The position numbers and the translations under genes were made by a program. 64,000 nt of DNA from positions 3,534,001 to 3,598,000 of the forward strand of contig CP075495.1 in the NCBI GenBank assembly GCA_021613535.1, in the 5' to 3' direction. Each line of letters opens with the position of its first letter. Positions within the stretch are counted from its first letter, which is position 1. The stretch comes from Adineta vaga. Its lineage: Eukaryota > Rotifera. Below, piece by piece: positions 50,482-63,222 of the stretch. Under the pieces are notes generated by a model. It was not told where the DNA came from. It did no database searches and worked only from the letters and a program-made list of their open reading frames with translations.

Positions 50482-51172
50482 CTGAAAAAGAGAAGAAGGA
50501 GTGTTTTAACGATGCTTTATGTTCAAGCAAAAAAGAAAATGCAAAGAGAAACCGATCAAATGAAGTGGGCAATCAAAGATCAGTCGAATGACAACAATAA
50601 CAAACAAATGTCAGCAACAACCCTTTTTCTTACCTTCTATTTCATGTTTTTTTTCACTTGAATTTCAAGTGCAAAGTTTTTCTTGCTTTGTCAGTTTCCT
50701 TTTTCTTCAATAAACATTCATGAATATGTATTTTATCCAACATTTACTTTCTAATTCATAACATACCGTATCGATTTTTTCTTCTTCTTATGATCACTTG
50801 ACCATGGTTGAGAAATTTATTTATCTTAATTTTAACTCTTTCTTTCTTTTTTCTTTCCTTTTTGTTTCAAAGTCGAACATGACAAATAATGATTGTTATA
50901 CTTGAGAAGAAGAAGAAAACTTTCTCGATATGAATTAGATTTTAAGCTATTGCTGCCTTCATTTTAATGATGTTGAATAGAAAATGACGGTGTTGAAAGG
51001 AAACCAGATAGTTGAATGTAATCAAGGCCTTGAAAGAATAACATTAGAAAGAAAAGCAATGCTCATATGCATACGTTTAATTTTGAGAGTCAAGGTAACT
51101 TTTACAAATTTCAAGAGCTTACAATATAATTCAATTAGTTTCACCTTTAAAAGAGAATATTTTATCTTTTAT
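50482..51172. other. Intergenic, possible missing first exon
   Basis: About 690 bases. It may contain the undetected first exon of the - strand gene ending at 48869. A perfect palindrome (CACTTGA, ATT, TCAAGTG) lies near 50655-50671, and T/C-rich tracts near 50840-50870. No gene is confirmed. Confidence 0.35.
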
Positions 51173-51809
51173 TTATTTTTCATAGATTTTCAAAAGATAA
51201 ATAATAATTCTTCCAAATGTATCATAACTATCATGAAATGTTAATCGAAATGGATTTTGATCGATTAGATGCGGTGATGGAAGACGAAACACGTACAGAT
51301 AATGTTAAGGAATTTAACTTGAAATGAAATCACGATTTCCTACAAATAAAAAATAAATTATCAAAAAAAGGATATTTGTAATTTTCCATGATCATCTGGA
51401 TAGAATTCTGCTATTGATGCAAATGTTCCATCGGCTTGTCGATATTCCACAGCAAATTGTTTCGCTGCAAAACCTCCTTGAAATTTAATTGCAATACTAT
51501 TCAATTCAAACGATGTTGTAGTAGTAATTTGTATCCATTGTAATGAACCCTGAATATTAGTGATAAGGAAATCGTTTGTTTGTTTTTCTTTTATCAAGAA
51601 TGAAATCTTACTGCTTCCGAATTCCAACATGTTTCTTCACTTCCATCAATTAAATTTTTCTTTCCATAATTTTTATTATCTTTATTCAAAACTGAACTAA
51701 CTCTATTCATATATATATATAACGTGTTATACATAATTTCAAATGAGATCAATAGACAAAACTACCTCACTTGATTTTCATTTAATTCAATTTCTTTTTC
51801 TGTTGACAT
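51173..51809 (-). CDS. NR2C2AP: Nuclear receptor 2C2-associated protein (F5/8-type beta-sandwich)
   Basis: Four exons on the - strand (51766-51809, 51612-51702, 51376-51549, 51173-51292) close to 142 residues, against 139 in human. Landmarks in order: RVSSVLNKD, YGKKNLIDGSEETCWNSE, SLQWIQI, IKFQGGFAAKQF, EFYPDDHGKLQ, then FRLPSPHL and LTFHDSYDTFGRIIIYLLKI. These match the human protein along its whole length (galactose-binding-like fold). It was named for binding and repressing the receptor TR4/NR2C2 in mammals. Its role outside vertebrates is unclear. The last exon is reached only through an AT-AC intron (51293-51375). Reading straight on instead ends in a premature stop two codons after a nonsense tail, which supports this splice. 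The polyadenylation hexamer AATAAA overlaps the stop codon. Confidence 0.9.
51293..51375 (-). other. AT-AC (U12-type) spliceosomal intron in NR2C2AP
   Basis: 83-base intron on the - strand. The 5' end reads ATATCCTTT, the minor-spliceosome consensus. Near the 3' end is TTCCTTAAC, a perfect U12 branch-point match, with the branch A about 12 bases from the terminal AC (CTGTAC). It joins KLQ to VFRLPSPHL in phase 0 exactly where the family alignment requires. No GT-AG alternative restores the C-terminus. Confidence 0.88.
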
Positions 51810-51941
51810 CTACAAAGTTTGTATATATAATTATCAATATAGAAACGAGAAAGAAAAAAACATTCTTTTCCTAGGGATGTTTCGAAATTTATTTATTCAT
51901 CTAATGAAAACAAAAAAGCAACGGTCTGTTCTCATTTCTGT

Positions 51942-54900
51942 TTATTCTCCAATCGAAGGCATTTGAACATTTCTGACTTGACGAAATTCTCCATCGATTA
52001 CAAATTTGGGATTATCAGGACCAAGAATTGTTGCTGCAGAAGGTTTCTTATGTAGATATTTTTGTGTAACATTAATCAGATCTTGTTTTTGACATGCAAA
52101 GATACGATCACGATTCTTTTGTCGCATATCATCATCAATTCCATGTAGAAATTGTGTCATACCTTGATTTCCAGGTGATTTGGGTTTATCAAGCTAGAAA
52201 TGTATATATATATATAGATAGTGAAATTTTATCCAATCTTACTCGTTGAAATGTTGCTAATTTCGCTTCGTCTACATCTTTTTCTGTGAATTTACCATTA
52301 ACAAAATAGTCGATACATTGATCAAATCTTTGTAATGTTTCAAGTGAATGTGGATCACTAAAATTGATGATATATAAACAACTTTTTCTTTATAAACTAT
52401 TCGCTCTTACCGATACGAAAAGAATGAAAATAAATTTCCACGAAGACTAGCACCGCCTCCATATGCACCACCGATTTCACGAATTTCACGCAATAAAAAT
52501 TTATTGAACATCAATTTAGTCAATACTGATAATCTAAAGAATTGAAAGTTAAAAACGAATGGATGTTCATTTTAATTTACTTTGCATAATCTTCGTGCGT
52601 ATATGGAATACTTTGATAACATTGACCAGCATAGTAAATATCAAATGGCATTTCAAAATGTGTTTTACTTGGAAGTTTGATTTTTCCACTTTGAAAATCG
52701 TTCTTAAGAATAACATTTGCATTTTCAAAATGAATCGGTTGTACTTTCGTTGATGAACCAGGAAATCGATTAAGAAAAGTTTCTAAACGTTTCATTCCAT
52801 GCGTTAATCCATTTGATTCACCATTAAGTGCACAACTGAAATAAATCAATCTCGACCCAAAACAACATTCGTGTTTTTCTTACCGTAATGAAGTTTTTGT
52901 GAGAATATGACTGGCAATTTGACCTAATTTATTTGTAATATCATCGAACTTTTCCGAACGTGCAATTTCTTGCATTCGATTAACTTGTGTTAGACCATAG
53001 AGACTTTCCGACATTTGATCAACAGGTCCATATTGACTTGCTGAATGCATCATTGCAAATGTATGACCCGATTCATGTACACTATTGGCATATGCAGATG
53101 CTTGACCTTTTATTAATGTTTCCAAACGATCATGTTGATTTAATTGTTTGCTAAATGAATCGAATTGATTTTTACATGATAAGAAAAGAAAATGAAATAG
53201 ATTTTACTTGAAATGAAGAAGTATATCTTCCCAAAGATCAAACATAGCATCGATATTTCTATCGAGACAATACGATGAAAGTAGGATTCCCTGGAAAAAA
53301 AGAGAAAAGTTTTAGTTAAAAATCTTTTTAATTTTCTTTTTCTCTCTCTCTCTCCGTTTGTTATTACTTCTTCATAATCTTCGATATGAAAGGCACTTTC
53401 ATCGAGATGTGTCGATACACTAAGACCACCAGTTTTCAAAGCAATTTGTTCTGATAATTCCAGATAGTTAAATTTTTTTGATCCAAGTCTAAATAACAAC
53501 AAATAAAATATCTCAAGAAAGAAAAGAACGGTTACAGTTGAATGACGCTGATTATATTTTTTTCTTTTTTTCTTTTCTTGGTATATAAGTACACATTTAC
53601 CTGTATCAATCTCTTTCTTTTTTTTCTTCTTCTTCTTGTTTATTCTTAAATACAACGAGAAAAAAACAAACTAGTCGCATGTTTGATCCACAGTTTCGAC
53701 TTTCACCCGATCAATTGGGTAATAATGGTACATCCGATGAATCATTAGCCAATGGTCTCTGGCCTCAAATATCCTTTGATCATCTTCTTGAACATCATGA
53801 TGCACCACCAACAAAATCTTTATCAATGAATGATGCGACAAATAATGATTTTTGGTCATCATCAGCACAATTTAATGAATTTTTAAATAATTATAATCGA
53901 CAAAACCAACCTGTTGATATTTCATCCTTATTATCAGCATCGCCGCCTCAACAGCATCATCATCATCAGCAACAACAACAACAACAACAGCAACAACAAC
54001 GTTACCATCTTCATCAACAGCAACAACAACAAGAAAATTTTTCAATACCAACTTTTGTTGATAATCATATATTTGAACCACAACTAGATCCTCAACCATC
54101 ATTTGTTGGCCATATCTACCAGAGACAAATTCTATAACTATAAGACGAGATTCGCTTCGTCCTCATCACCATCACCAACAACAACAGCAGCAGCAGCAGC
54201 AGCAACAACAGCCACCATTAACATTCAGTAATCGTTCGCGACCAAATCCATATCTTCAACGACAGCAACAACAGCATCATCATAATTATCATCATCGAAC
54301 TCCTCCACTTCTTCAAATACCCAATGAAGATCATTATCAACAACCACAACACCATACAATTGGTCCATCACGTTTTAAACAAAGCCAACTACCTGCTTAT
54401 ATTGCTTGTTTAAATCATGGTATTAACTATAATGGTGTATCGGGTCCACCTATTCTTCTTCCACCGTCGTTTTAAAAAAACAAAACTCATTGAAAATTTC
54501 TCTCGTTTTTCTCTTTCTTCTTCTTCTTCTTTTCATCTATGTTTATGATTTTAATAAAACTCACTTTGTGAGAATATTAACAAATAATGGTAGATATGGT
54601 TTTAATTCATTTGGTAATTGAAATGTATTGAGTAAGCAGCGAAAATAAGTTATACCATTTGTAGGTTGTTCACATAGTTGAACATAGTTATTATCTATAT
54701 AAATAAACGAATCAATAAATCATATATTTAATATATGTATCATATCTACCTATTTGTCCTTGAGTGATTGGAATACGAATAACCTTCTTGTCAATGTCAG
54801 TGATAGATAATGTTGGTAAAACATCAACATTTTGGACAGCTGATTGCCGTTTTTGTAATTCTAAACCTAAAATATGATCAAGAGAAAAAAAAGAAACGAA

Positions 54901-57376
54901 ATTTACGTATAGACAAAAAAAAAGACAAAATACCTTTTTCATAAATCAAGTTTTTATTTTCACATTGAGATATTAGTTGTTGACAAAGTTGAGATTCTTT
55001 TTGTTTTTTCTTTTCGGCATATTCATCATCAATATTCATTGTTGCGATTAATTTATGATTATTTTTCTAATTAACAATATCAAAAGATAATAATCGAAAT
55101 GATTTCTTTTGCTACAAACTAGAAAATATTTTTCGACTATATCTTCAAGTAATTTTGGATTGTTTTTAATTTCTTTATTAAATCTTTCCAAATATTTTGT
55201 TACTTGAAGACTATCAATTGGATCAGTACCATGTATCCATGAATAAATTAAACCCTTCAAATAGAAGAGCATGAAAATAAACAAACAATGAGATGGATAA
55301 TAACGAACCAAAATAACTTTAAGACCAAAATTTTCATCCTGATGTTTAATTCCAATTTCAAATTGATGAATTAATGCATCAATTTGACTTTGTTCAAAAC
55401 CTTGTCTAAAAAACAACAACGAATAATTGAGAAAAGAAAAAAAAAATATATATATATATATTTTGTTAGATGATAAATACTTTGCTACTTCTTGAAATGT
55501 TTCTTCAATTATTTTAATAACACGATCAACATCATCTTTGGAAATATCTTGTAAACCAACATGGAATGTTGTATTTAATGTGTTACGTCCAAAACTAGAA
55601 TATTCAAAAATAAGAAAATATTATAGAAAACAGTCTGTAGATAACAGATTTATCTTTGATTGAATCTATCAGATAGAATTGATTGACAATAGTGACGCGC
55701 ACTGTTTGTTTCTTTTTTCAATTCGTACAATGAAAACCCTTAGTCTGGTGTCTATGCATTTTTATTTTATAAATTAGTCACGAAACGTCTTTTTCCGATA
55801 AAATATGATTATTTTTCTATACTTACCCTGTATCAGGTGAATAATTTGTACCAATATTTGGTATGATTAGTTTCTTATAAAATGGTGATTTTTCAGAATC
55901 AACAAGTAATGAACAGACAATATTTAAGAGAAATGTTTCCCATGTATCACGAATACTAAATTATTGAAAAATAATGATTAGAAAATAAATAATAGAAATA
56001 GAATTTTACCTTCCTAGTAGATAACTAACACTAACAGTTGTTGTTTTATTTGGATCAACAACGAATGATTGTTGTGAACAACTTATATTTACTGATCGTG
56101 ATTTATTCCAACGTGTTTCTTCAATAAGTTTCGAAGAATTTATTTTTGTTTTCTGTTGTTCATATTTTTGTAGATATTCATTTAGATATGCCAATGTATC
56201 CGATAAAGGAAATGATCCATATGTAAAAAATCTAATAGATAGAAGAAGTTCATAGATTATATTTCAAATTATTATCTACCGTCCATTCGATGGATGATAA
56301 TGTGAAGCATGAAATTCTTTCAAATCATTCCATGTTAAATTTGGTATAGCTTCAGGATCACCACCTGATTCATATTGATAAGTTGATGTTGGCATGAGAT
56401 TATTTTGTATTCGACGAGCATAAACTTGATGACTATCGCTCTAGAATAAATAATTCGATGAATATCAATATTTTTCAATCAATTTCACTTACAAATACTC
56501 CTTTCATTTCATTAAATACAACACCTTTAATAACAATTGGTGATTTTGGATCATCAGGTTTTTCATGTTCTAAACGCCAACCTTCTTGCCTTGATTAGAG
56601 AAAACGAAGATATTTATATGATAATCTACTCTTCTTACATGAAATCATATTCATCTAATTTCGGATGTAAAACAGCATCGAGATAAACAGACATAAGATT
56701 AAAATAATCTTTTTGATTTTGTGTAGAAAATGCATACATTGTCCAATCACTGGCTATAAATTAGAAATAAAGTTCAAGTATATTTCCTCGAGAAAATCAT
56801 TCGTATTCAAAATACCAGTAAATGCATTCATAAATGTTGCCATACTTCGATTGGTCATTTTGAAAAATGGATCACGACATGGAAATTTTTCCGAACCACA
56901 AAGTGCCGTATGTTCGAGTATATGTGCAACACCTGTATCATCTTTTGGTGTCGTTTGAAAAGCAGCACTATTGCACAATAGAATATATCGATGTGTTTTA
57001 TTTATTTCGATGACTTACCTCCAAACATTATTTTTATGTTCACGATCAACATGTAAATGTTGACAACCAGTTAGTTTATGTTGAAGTTTAATAGCAGTTA
57101 AACGAAATTCAGGAATAGGTGTAATCTAAAGAGAATGTTTAGATATAATACAGGGTTTGTTTTTCTTTTACGAACTTCTTTAACAACATAACCATGTATT
57201 TCTTGACCAACAGAAAATGATGATGAAGGTGTTTTTTGTGCAACAGATAATTGTTGCAATTGACGATTGAATGAAAATCGTGTTGGATGAATAATTCTAA
57301 TCAAGAACATATTTAACACAAAAAGAAATGCAGAACATTATTCATCCTACCGATGACATAAACGAAGAAGATTCAT
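51942..57376 (-). CDS. PITRM1: Mitochondrial presequence protease (PITRM1/PreP), M16C metallopeptidase
   Basis: Many-exon - strand gene. Exon 1 (ATG at 57376) splices to give [20 protein letters not shown], an Arg-rich, acid-free mitochondrial presequence. The catalytic domain has the inverted zinc motif [11 protein letters not shown] (HxxEH) near 56920, then [12 protein letters not shown] and MNAFTG, typical of PreP. PreP degrades cleaved presequences and amyloid-beta in the matrix. Later exons carry WNSRSVN-like M16 repeats, [45 protein letters not shown] and a C-terminal [10 protein letters not shown]. The stop is at 51942. Exons were recognised individually across the region; I did not sum the full length (human is about 1,037 residues). 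A 1,076-base intron (53489-54564), far longer than the rest, contains a gene on the opposite strand. Confidence 0.92.
53679..54475 (+). CDS. Poly-Gln/His-rich protein nested in a PITRM1 intron, with apparent frame break
   Basis: The + strand frame starts at 53679 ([16 protein letters not shown]) with ordinary-looking sequence containing [27 protein letters not shown] and [13 protein letters not shown]. It then enters Gln/His runs (54 percent or so Q between about 53968 and 54034) and stops at 54137. A second frame, offset by +2, continues without a break in character: [14 protein letters not shown], a long Q run, [18 protein letters not shown] and [10 protein letters not shown] to a stop at 54475. 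The two halves look like one protein. Either a single-base indel (real or sequencing) lies near 54060-54130, or a weak 68-base intron (about 54055-54122) joins them. No family is recognised; it could be a transcription-related low-complexity protein. It lies wholly inside intron 53489-54564 of PITRM1, antisense. Confidence 0.6.
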
Positions 57377-57867
57377 AATTAAGATCAAATCTATCTAGAA
57401 AAGAATCGTATTTCTTTTACTAAGAAGCATTTTCCTATATGTATATTATTCATTTGTTTCCTAATCGTAGAATCAAGTGAAAAAAAGTGACATCTTATAT
57501 TTCTAATTAAGATTATTTATTAAAATTTATTTTTACAAATATATAGCAATAACAATGATTCGAAAAAGAAACATGGATTGGAATGCAAGTATACATCTTC
57601 AATGGTATACATAGAAATAAATCAAAAAATGTCTTTAATTTATTATTACATGGTAAATATTTAGAAGAAAACGACAAGATATAGATAATATGGAATGTAA
57701 TACATCCTATTTGGTTTTTTTTCTCAAAAGACATTGTTTGTAAAATTTGAAGCAATATATGTTAAATATAGACTAGAACAAACAATAATTTCATTGTAAT
57801 TGATCTCATTAAATGTACAACCGAATACATTTTTGAGAAATGTTTTAATGAGACAAAGGTTGTTTTC
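57377..57867. other. Intergenic between PITRM1 and POMGNT1-like genes
   Basis: About 490 bases, AT-rich, between two - strand genes. It holds the PITRM1 upstream region and the 3' UTR of the glycosyltransferase gene. No coding feature is recognised. Confidence 0.4.
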
Positions 57868-60800
57868 CTAAGAAGAATTCACTGCATTATTATAGAAAGG
57901 TGATTTCGAACCGATTAGATAAAAATCGTTATTATTCGAATTGAAACGAAATACACCATGATACAAGCCAAAAACTTCATGTGAATAAAGTCCAAAACAA
58001 GGTAAAACTGATAAAAGTGATTTAACATCAGTCGATGATTGTTGTGGATATACATGTTTGAATGTATTTGATCTATGAAGAAGATTTAAACAAGTTAGAA
58101 AGATAAATTTGATTATGTTTACATACATATTTTGATTTTGTATTAAATTATACATGTAAGTATTAATTGTATCGCATGGGTCCAATGATTTGAGTAATGT
58201 TGCAGATTGTATTGTAGCTGTTAGAGTTGAATGATATTTATTTTTACGAAGTGTATCGATATTTGATAAAGGTGGAAATGGATTTCTAAATAAAATAAAA
58301 TTGAATAGAATCGAATGAGTAGTTTTTATTGTATTTACAAATTTGTTCGTCGTTTTTGATTGAACAATGTTTCGATATGTTTCTTATGGGTTTCATTTTC
58401 ATCAAATGGTCGCCGAAATACTCTTGAAATATCGGGAATTAAGAAAGATGTTGTGGAATCAGAAAATGTCCATTTTTCCCAAACTCTACACAAAAAGGAT
58501 TTCTCTTTGAAATGAACAAAAGAAAAAGAAATTTTAACAATCAAAGTACCGTTTTGAGCAACATTGTTTGAATGAATCTTTCATAGATTTCTCATAGAAT
58601 GATCGTCTCAATAGATAACCTAAACCATAGAATTCATCAACACGATAGAATAATTCGACAGAACCATTGACAATATCAAAAGCTAGAATAAAACGAATAT
58701 AGAAAATACAATGTTAAATATTCTATATTCTTACCATTTGGATTCCACATTTGTATAGCATTAATTGTATTATCTTTACGAAATACTTCACTTAGTAGTG
58801 CAAGTGAATAAAGAAAGTCAGGTGATAAAATCAAATCTTCTTCAATTACAATTAATTTATCCTAAATCACAACATAATTATTTATATTTATATTCATCAA
58901 GAATTTACTGTTTTTGGATAAATTTCCCAAACTTTTGCCAATGCATTTTCATAAAATTCTAGAACAAAATACATTTATGAAATTTTTATTTTCGAATTTA
59001 ATTGTTTTTCTTACCCATATAATTCGAACTATGTGGTAATGTTTGGTTTTTAAATTCAAATAGACTAACTAATACAGATGCTTCCGTAGATTTCTCATCA
59101 ATAGCGACCTGAAACAATCATAAGTGATATTTTTTAATTTGGCAAGAAAAAATCGAAAGTTATTATTCATACAATAACATTCTCAGCATTGACTCCTGGT
59201 TGCATTAATATCGTTTCCAAACACATTCGAAGTGCGTTATTTGAAGTACCTTTAAAATGTGAAAATGTGTTGTTGTTCTGCTCTGCAAAATCAAAGTTTC
59301 AACCTACCTGCTATGACTAGAATTGGTGTTGAATATATTGGATTATCTTCCAAAGTTCTATTCAACAATGGAACAGCTACTAAACTTTTGTCAACGTTCG
59401 TTTCTTTAAAGGATAAAGATGTTCTAATCATTTTGAAACAAATATCTGGCGCTTACCAGTACAGAAATCTCCATAACCTCCATAATGTGAACAAAATTCT
59501 CGACGTTTATCATTTCGATATGGTATTGGATCAGGTCGAATTGCCCATCCTTTTACTAAAGAATTCAATTTATAAACAATCGAAATGATAATAGAAGTTC
59601 AGTGTTACTCACATGTTTTCGGTACACACATTCGTTTGTCAATTGCCGTTGCGTAAGCAAATCCTGTTCCTGCATATGAAATCTAAATAAATACATTAAA
59701 ATGAATATTTCAAATAGAAAGTCTTAGTTCAAACCTCTTCGAAAGGACTAAAACCATTGATTCCTTTCTGTCCAATCAATACCCAAACATCGCGATATTT
59801 CAAATTTTGTATTGTAGCACTTCCAAGATCAAAAAATAGATTTTTACTATGTTGACTAAGTCTAAACAACATAAAATCGATATTTTGTATAAAAATCGAT
59901 TGATGAATTTACTTCGATGATGCTTCATCAAATGTAACAACAATAATAATAGCATCGTTTTCAAGACTTTCAAGAAATATTTCTAAATTTGTACTATCTA
60001 AAGAATAATCAATATTCTTATTAAAAAAAACTTTTCTACGTTTTGTCAATGTTCTTACCATCTTGCCAAGTATCAAAATGTGCGATTCGAATAACTTCTT
60101 TCTTATGAGAAACAACAGCAATATTTAAACCACGGCCAGCATTATTAATTCCTTTTGAAATAACATATTTTCCATCAACACAAATTTTCGGTTCATCATT
60201 ATTATCTTTGCCAGTATAAACGTGTACAGAGAATTCATCTGATTTACATGTTTCGACTAATCCACAATTTTCAAGCGATGTACCAATTGTAATATTTCCT
60301 TCTTTAGCTATTTCAACATTTGGAAGTACCAATGGCGTAATTTGACCCACTTTTTTTGAATCATTATCAAAAAGATAATACATTATGCAAATAAACAGTA
60401 AAGATAAGAAAACTTACAGGGGAATTTTGCACAACCAGATATTTGTGCAGCTGCACCATATTCACGACTGCCTTTACGTTGATGCTAGACAAAATTACAA
60501 ATAAATGTTTGAATCGTAAAAGAATTCATAATCAATCAGCATACCATTTCAATGGCTTTACCACGTGGTATACCCTTTTGTCCAATCATAACAAATGAAT
60601 CTCGATATTTAACTCCTTTAATTAATTGACTACCATATTTTTCTAATAATGAAGTCGATGCTTCTTTCAATCTATAATGATAAACAAATCGTTCGATAGT
60701 TAAATTCTTCATCTTTTTATTCTTACCCGGAAGTTACTTCATCAAAACTAGCCATTATAACAATATCTCCGTCAGTTAAATTCAGTCTTAATACTCTTAA

Positions 60801-61502
60801 AAAGAATGTTTCTAAACGAAAATTATACAAAACAGTGTTCCCATTAAATCAATATCTTTATTGTTACCTTCAAGATATGTATCAAATGTTTCTGCAAGTT
60901 TAATGGCAAATGTTGTACTGTCAATGACAACAAGATTAATACCACGACCAACTTTAGAATCTTTCATATTCTTATCAAGTAATCTAAATAGATTTGAAAT
61001 ATTCACAAATGCATAACTATTTCTCATTTACATACAATTTATTATTGAAACAAATACTCGGATATTTATTTAATCCATCTCCCGATATAACTTTGTAAGG
61101 AAATGAATCACTCGAACATTTTTCATCAATTTCACATCCTAAAAAATGAATATTGTTTTCTTTAATTATATAAACTATTAAATTCGAACCAGGATCTGGT
61201 GTTGGTTGTCGAGTGATTCGATTGTCTGAATATTGTTGATTGAAATTGTGTTGTGTTTCATTTTGATTAGAAGATAATTCATTGGTATTTGAAACTCTAT
61301 TGGATACTAAAAAGAAACATGTTTTGTTCTTCTTCTTTCTCTCTCTCTCTCTCTCCTTCAGAATCAAGTTAAACTTACAATCTCGTTTTGAAAGAACATA
61401 TGTATTAACAAAAATCACAGTAATCGATACTAAAATAATAATGACAAAGAAATTGCCTATACCACCAAAGATTTTATGGAGAGTTCGTTTGATCTTTCTC
61501 AT
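57868..61502 (-). CDS. POMGNT1: POMGNT1-like O-mannose beta-1,2-GlcNAc transferase with two stem domains
   Basis: Many-exon - strand gene starting MRKIKRTLHK at 61502. A type II signal anchor (FFVIIILVSITVIFVNTYVL) is followed by a spacer rich in Asn and Gln. Two successive carbohydrate-binding stem (ILEN/PANDER-like) domains come next: the first with YPSICFNNKLYV, VGRGINLVVID, DIVIMASFDE and SFVMIGQKGI; the second with EPKICVDGKYVISKG, AGRGLNIAVVS, AIIIVVTFDEASSK and VWVLIGQKGI. The GT13 catalytic domain opens IYSTPILVIAG, has the metal-binding EEDL (DxD position), YRVDEFYGLGYLLRRSFY and WEKW...FLIPDISRVFR. POMGNT1 adds GlcNAc to O-mannose on dystroglycan in the Golgi. Human POMGNT1 has one stem domain. 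The acceptor and true enzyme identity (POMGNT1 or another GT13) are inferred. Confidence 0.85.
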
Positions 61503-61908
61503 CTTGATTTTCGTTTATTGAACATTCAGCTACGATTGATTTAAATGACTTTTATTCGGAAACGTATATCTGAAAGACAAAAAAAATACATCATATAAGA
61601 TTCATTTCAAATGAAATATAAACTATCAAATCTCATTCCTTTATTCAAACAAAATAGATTGCTCTCAAAGGTTATATTACTATGAAATTCGAAGCAATAT
61701 GTAAATCTTCTATTCATCACAACTATTGTTGTAGACTTAAAACACGAACGAAAGATCAATGATTCATTTCTCTTGGAAAAAAAGGAAAGCGAATAAAATT
61801 AATTATTATATTTATTCGCATATGAAAAAAGTTAATCAAAATATTCTTCGAAGAATCTTTTCTGGAAATATTTCACTTATACGAATGTCAATCTACTCAA
61901 AACGGAAA
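61503..61908. other. Intergenic between POMGNT1-like and Rieske oxygenase genes
   Basis: About 400 bases with no gene recognised. Presumed POMGNT1-like promoter and oxygenase 3' UTR, both genes being on the - strand. Confidence 0.4.
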
Positions 61909-63222
61909 TTATTTCATATGATTATCATAATAACTTTCTAATTCATTAAATAACGTTTGATGAAAACTATGCATCGCATGTTCAACTGTTGGAACATAAC
62001 GACCTGTATCATAAGCTTGTGATTGAAGGCCAAGTTGAACATTTTCACATAGATAAATATCTTCTTTTTGAACACGACGCGAATCATTTCGTTCGTTTTC
62101 TTCAACAGATTTTGTTGTTGTTTGAGGACAATAATAATAATCGATATGAACGAGACAATTACATTCATCAATTGGTACAACAATATTTGTATCCATAAAT
62201 GATCCATATCGATTAATCATTAAATTCGGATAGATATAAGCAAAAATAACACTACCTTGTGTTCTTTGTGAACCAGTACAATATTGTACCGATGATTTAC
62301 CATCTTCAATAACAATTTTATATTCATTCATATTCAAAATTGAATCTAATTGTTTATGTGCATATGGAACATGGTAACCACCATCGAGATAATTATCAAC
62401 AAAGATTTTCCAATTACATTTTACTGGATAACTTTCACGAGTAACAAATTGCATTTGTTCATAATTTGTTGATTGTAAATATTTCTTATGAATATGTTCA
62501 ATCGTTGAAAGATCATTTTCAATCGTTGAATGATTTAAAAAATTTAAATTTAAATAAATAAATGGACCAATTGTATGAATAGCAATTGGTTTCAAACGAA
62601 TTTTTGAAGCCTTAAATTGTTCAATAGATTTTAAACGTAAAGCTTTTTTTAAACGTCCATTTAAATCATATATCCAACCATGATATGGACAAACAATTTC
62701 ATTCGATTGAAGATGTCCTTGATGATCTTGTAAAAGACACATACCATGATGACAACAAACATTATAATGGCCACGTAAAGTTCCTGATGAATCCACATTG
62801 ATTAAAAAGGGCTCAGAAAGGAACCGATCGGTTAAAAAATCTCCTGGTTTAGTTACTTGATCTTTTCGTCCAGCATATAACCAATTTTGACCGAAAATAG
62901 CATGTCGTTCAAGTTCGAAGATATCTCGAGATGTATAGAAACCAGATGGAAGTGTCAAAGCACGTTCGACAGGTACTTTCGATGACCATGATTGAAGAAT
63001 ATGTTCGAGTTGATTGCGATTTGATGGTGAATAAGTTTTCAAGTAACGACATGATACTTGAAATAAACTAGATAGAAAAAAATACACATGAAACTAGTGT
63101 CTAAATAGATAGACAAGAGCTGTAGAGAAAATAAATAATATATTGATTTATTTGAGCAGAATTATAGAAATCAATGACTACAGCATTATTTACGATGACG
63201 ATCGTAATAAAAGAAGAGACAT
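61909..63222 (-). CDS. Rieske non-heme iron oxygenase, choline monooxygenase-like, mitochondrial
   Basis: Two exons on the - strand (63194-63222, 61909-63067) encode 395 residues. The small first exon joins in frame to give MSLLLLRSSSLFQVSCRYLK, an acid-free mitochondrial presequence. The Rieske [2Fe-2S] site is CCHHGMCLL and, 17 residues on, CPYHGWIYDLNG. The non-heme iron site is NWKIFVDNYLDGGYHVPYAHK, diagnostic of choline monooxygenase (CMO), with a likely Asp ligand later. In plants, CMO oxidises choline to betaine aldehyde, the first step to glycine betaine, a compatible solute; CMO-like genes in aquatic invertebrates are known but little studied. Function in this organism is inferred. 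Only one intron interrupts it, unlike the intron-rich neighbours, so acquisition by transfer is possible. Confidence 0.85.

Noticed and set aside
50655-50671. Perfect short palindrome CACTTGA-ATT-TCAAGTG
   Set aside because: Too short to call a terminator or regulatory site; such palindromes are expected by chance in 64 kb.
51250-51327. Short + strand frame MDFDRLDAVMEDETRTDN with coding-like composition
   Set aside because: It is the reverse complement of the last NR2C2AP exon and branch-point region; the - strand reading matches the family.
59259-59588. 109-codon + strand frame
   Set aside because: Antisense to exons of the POMGNT1-like gene, which match the GT13 family on the - strand.
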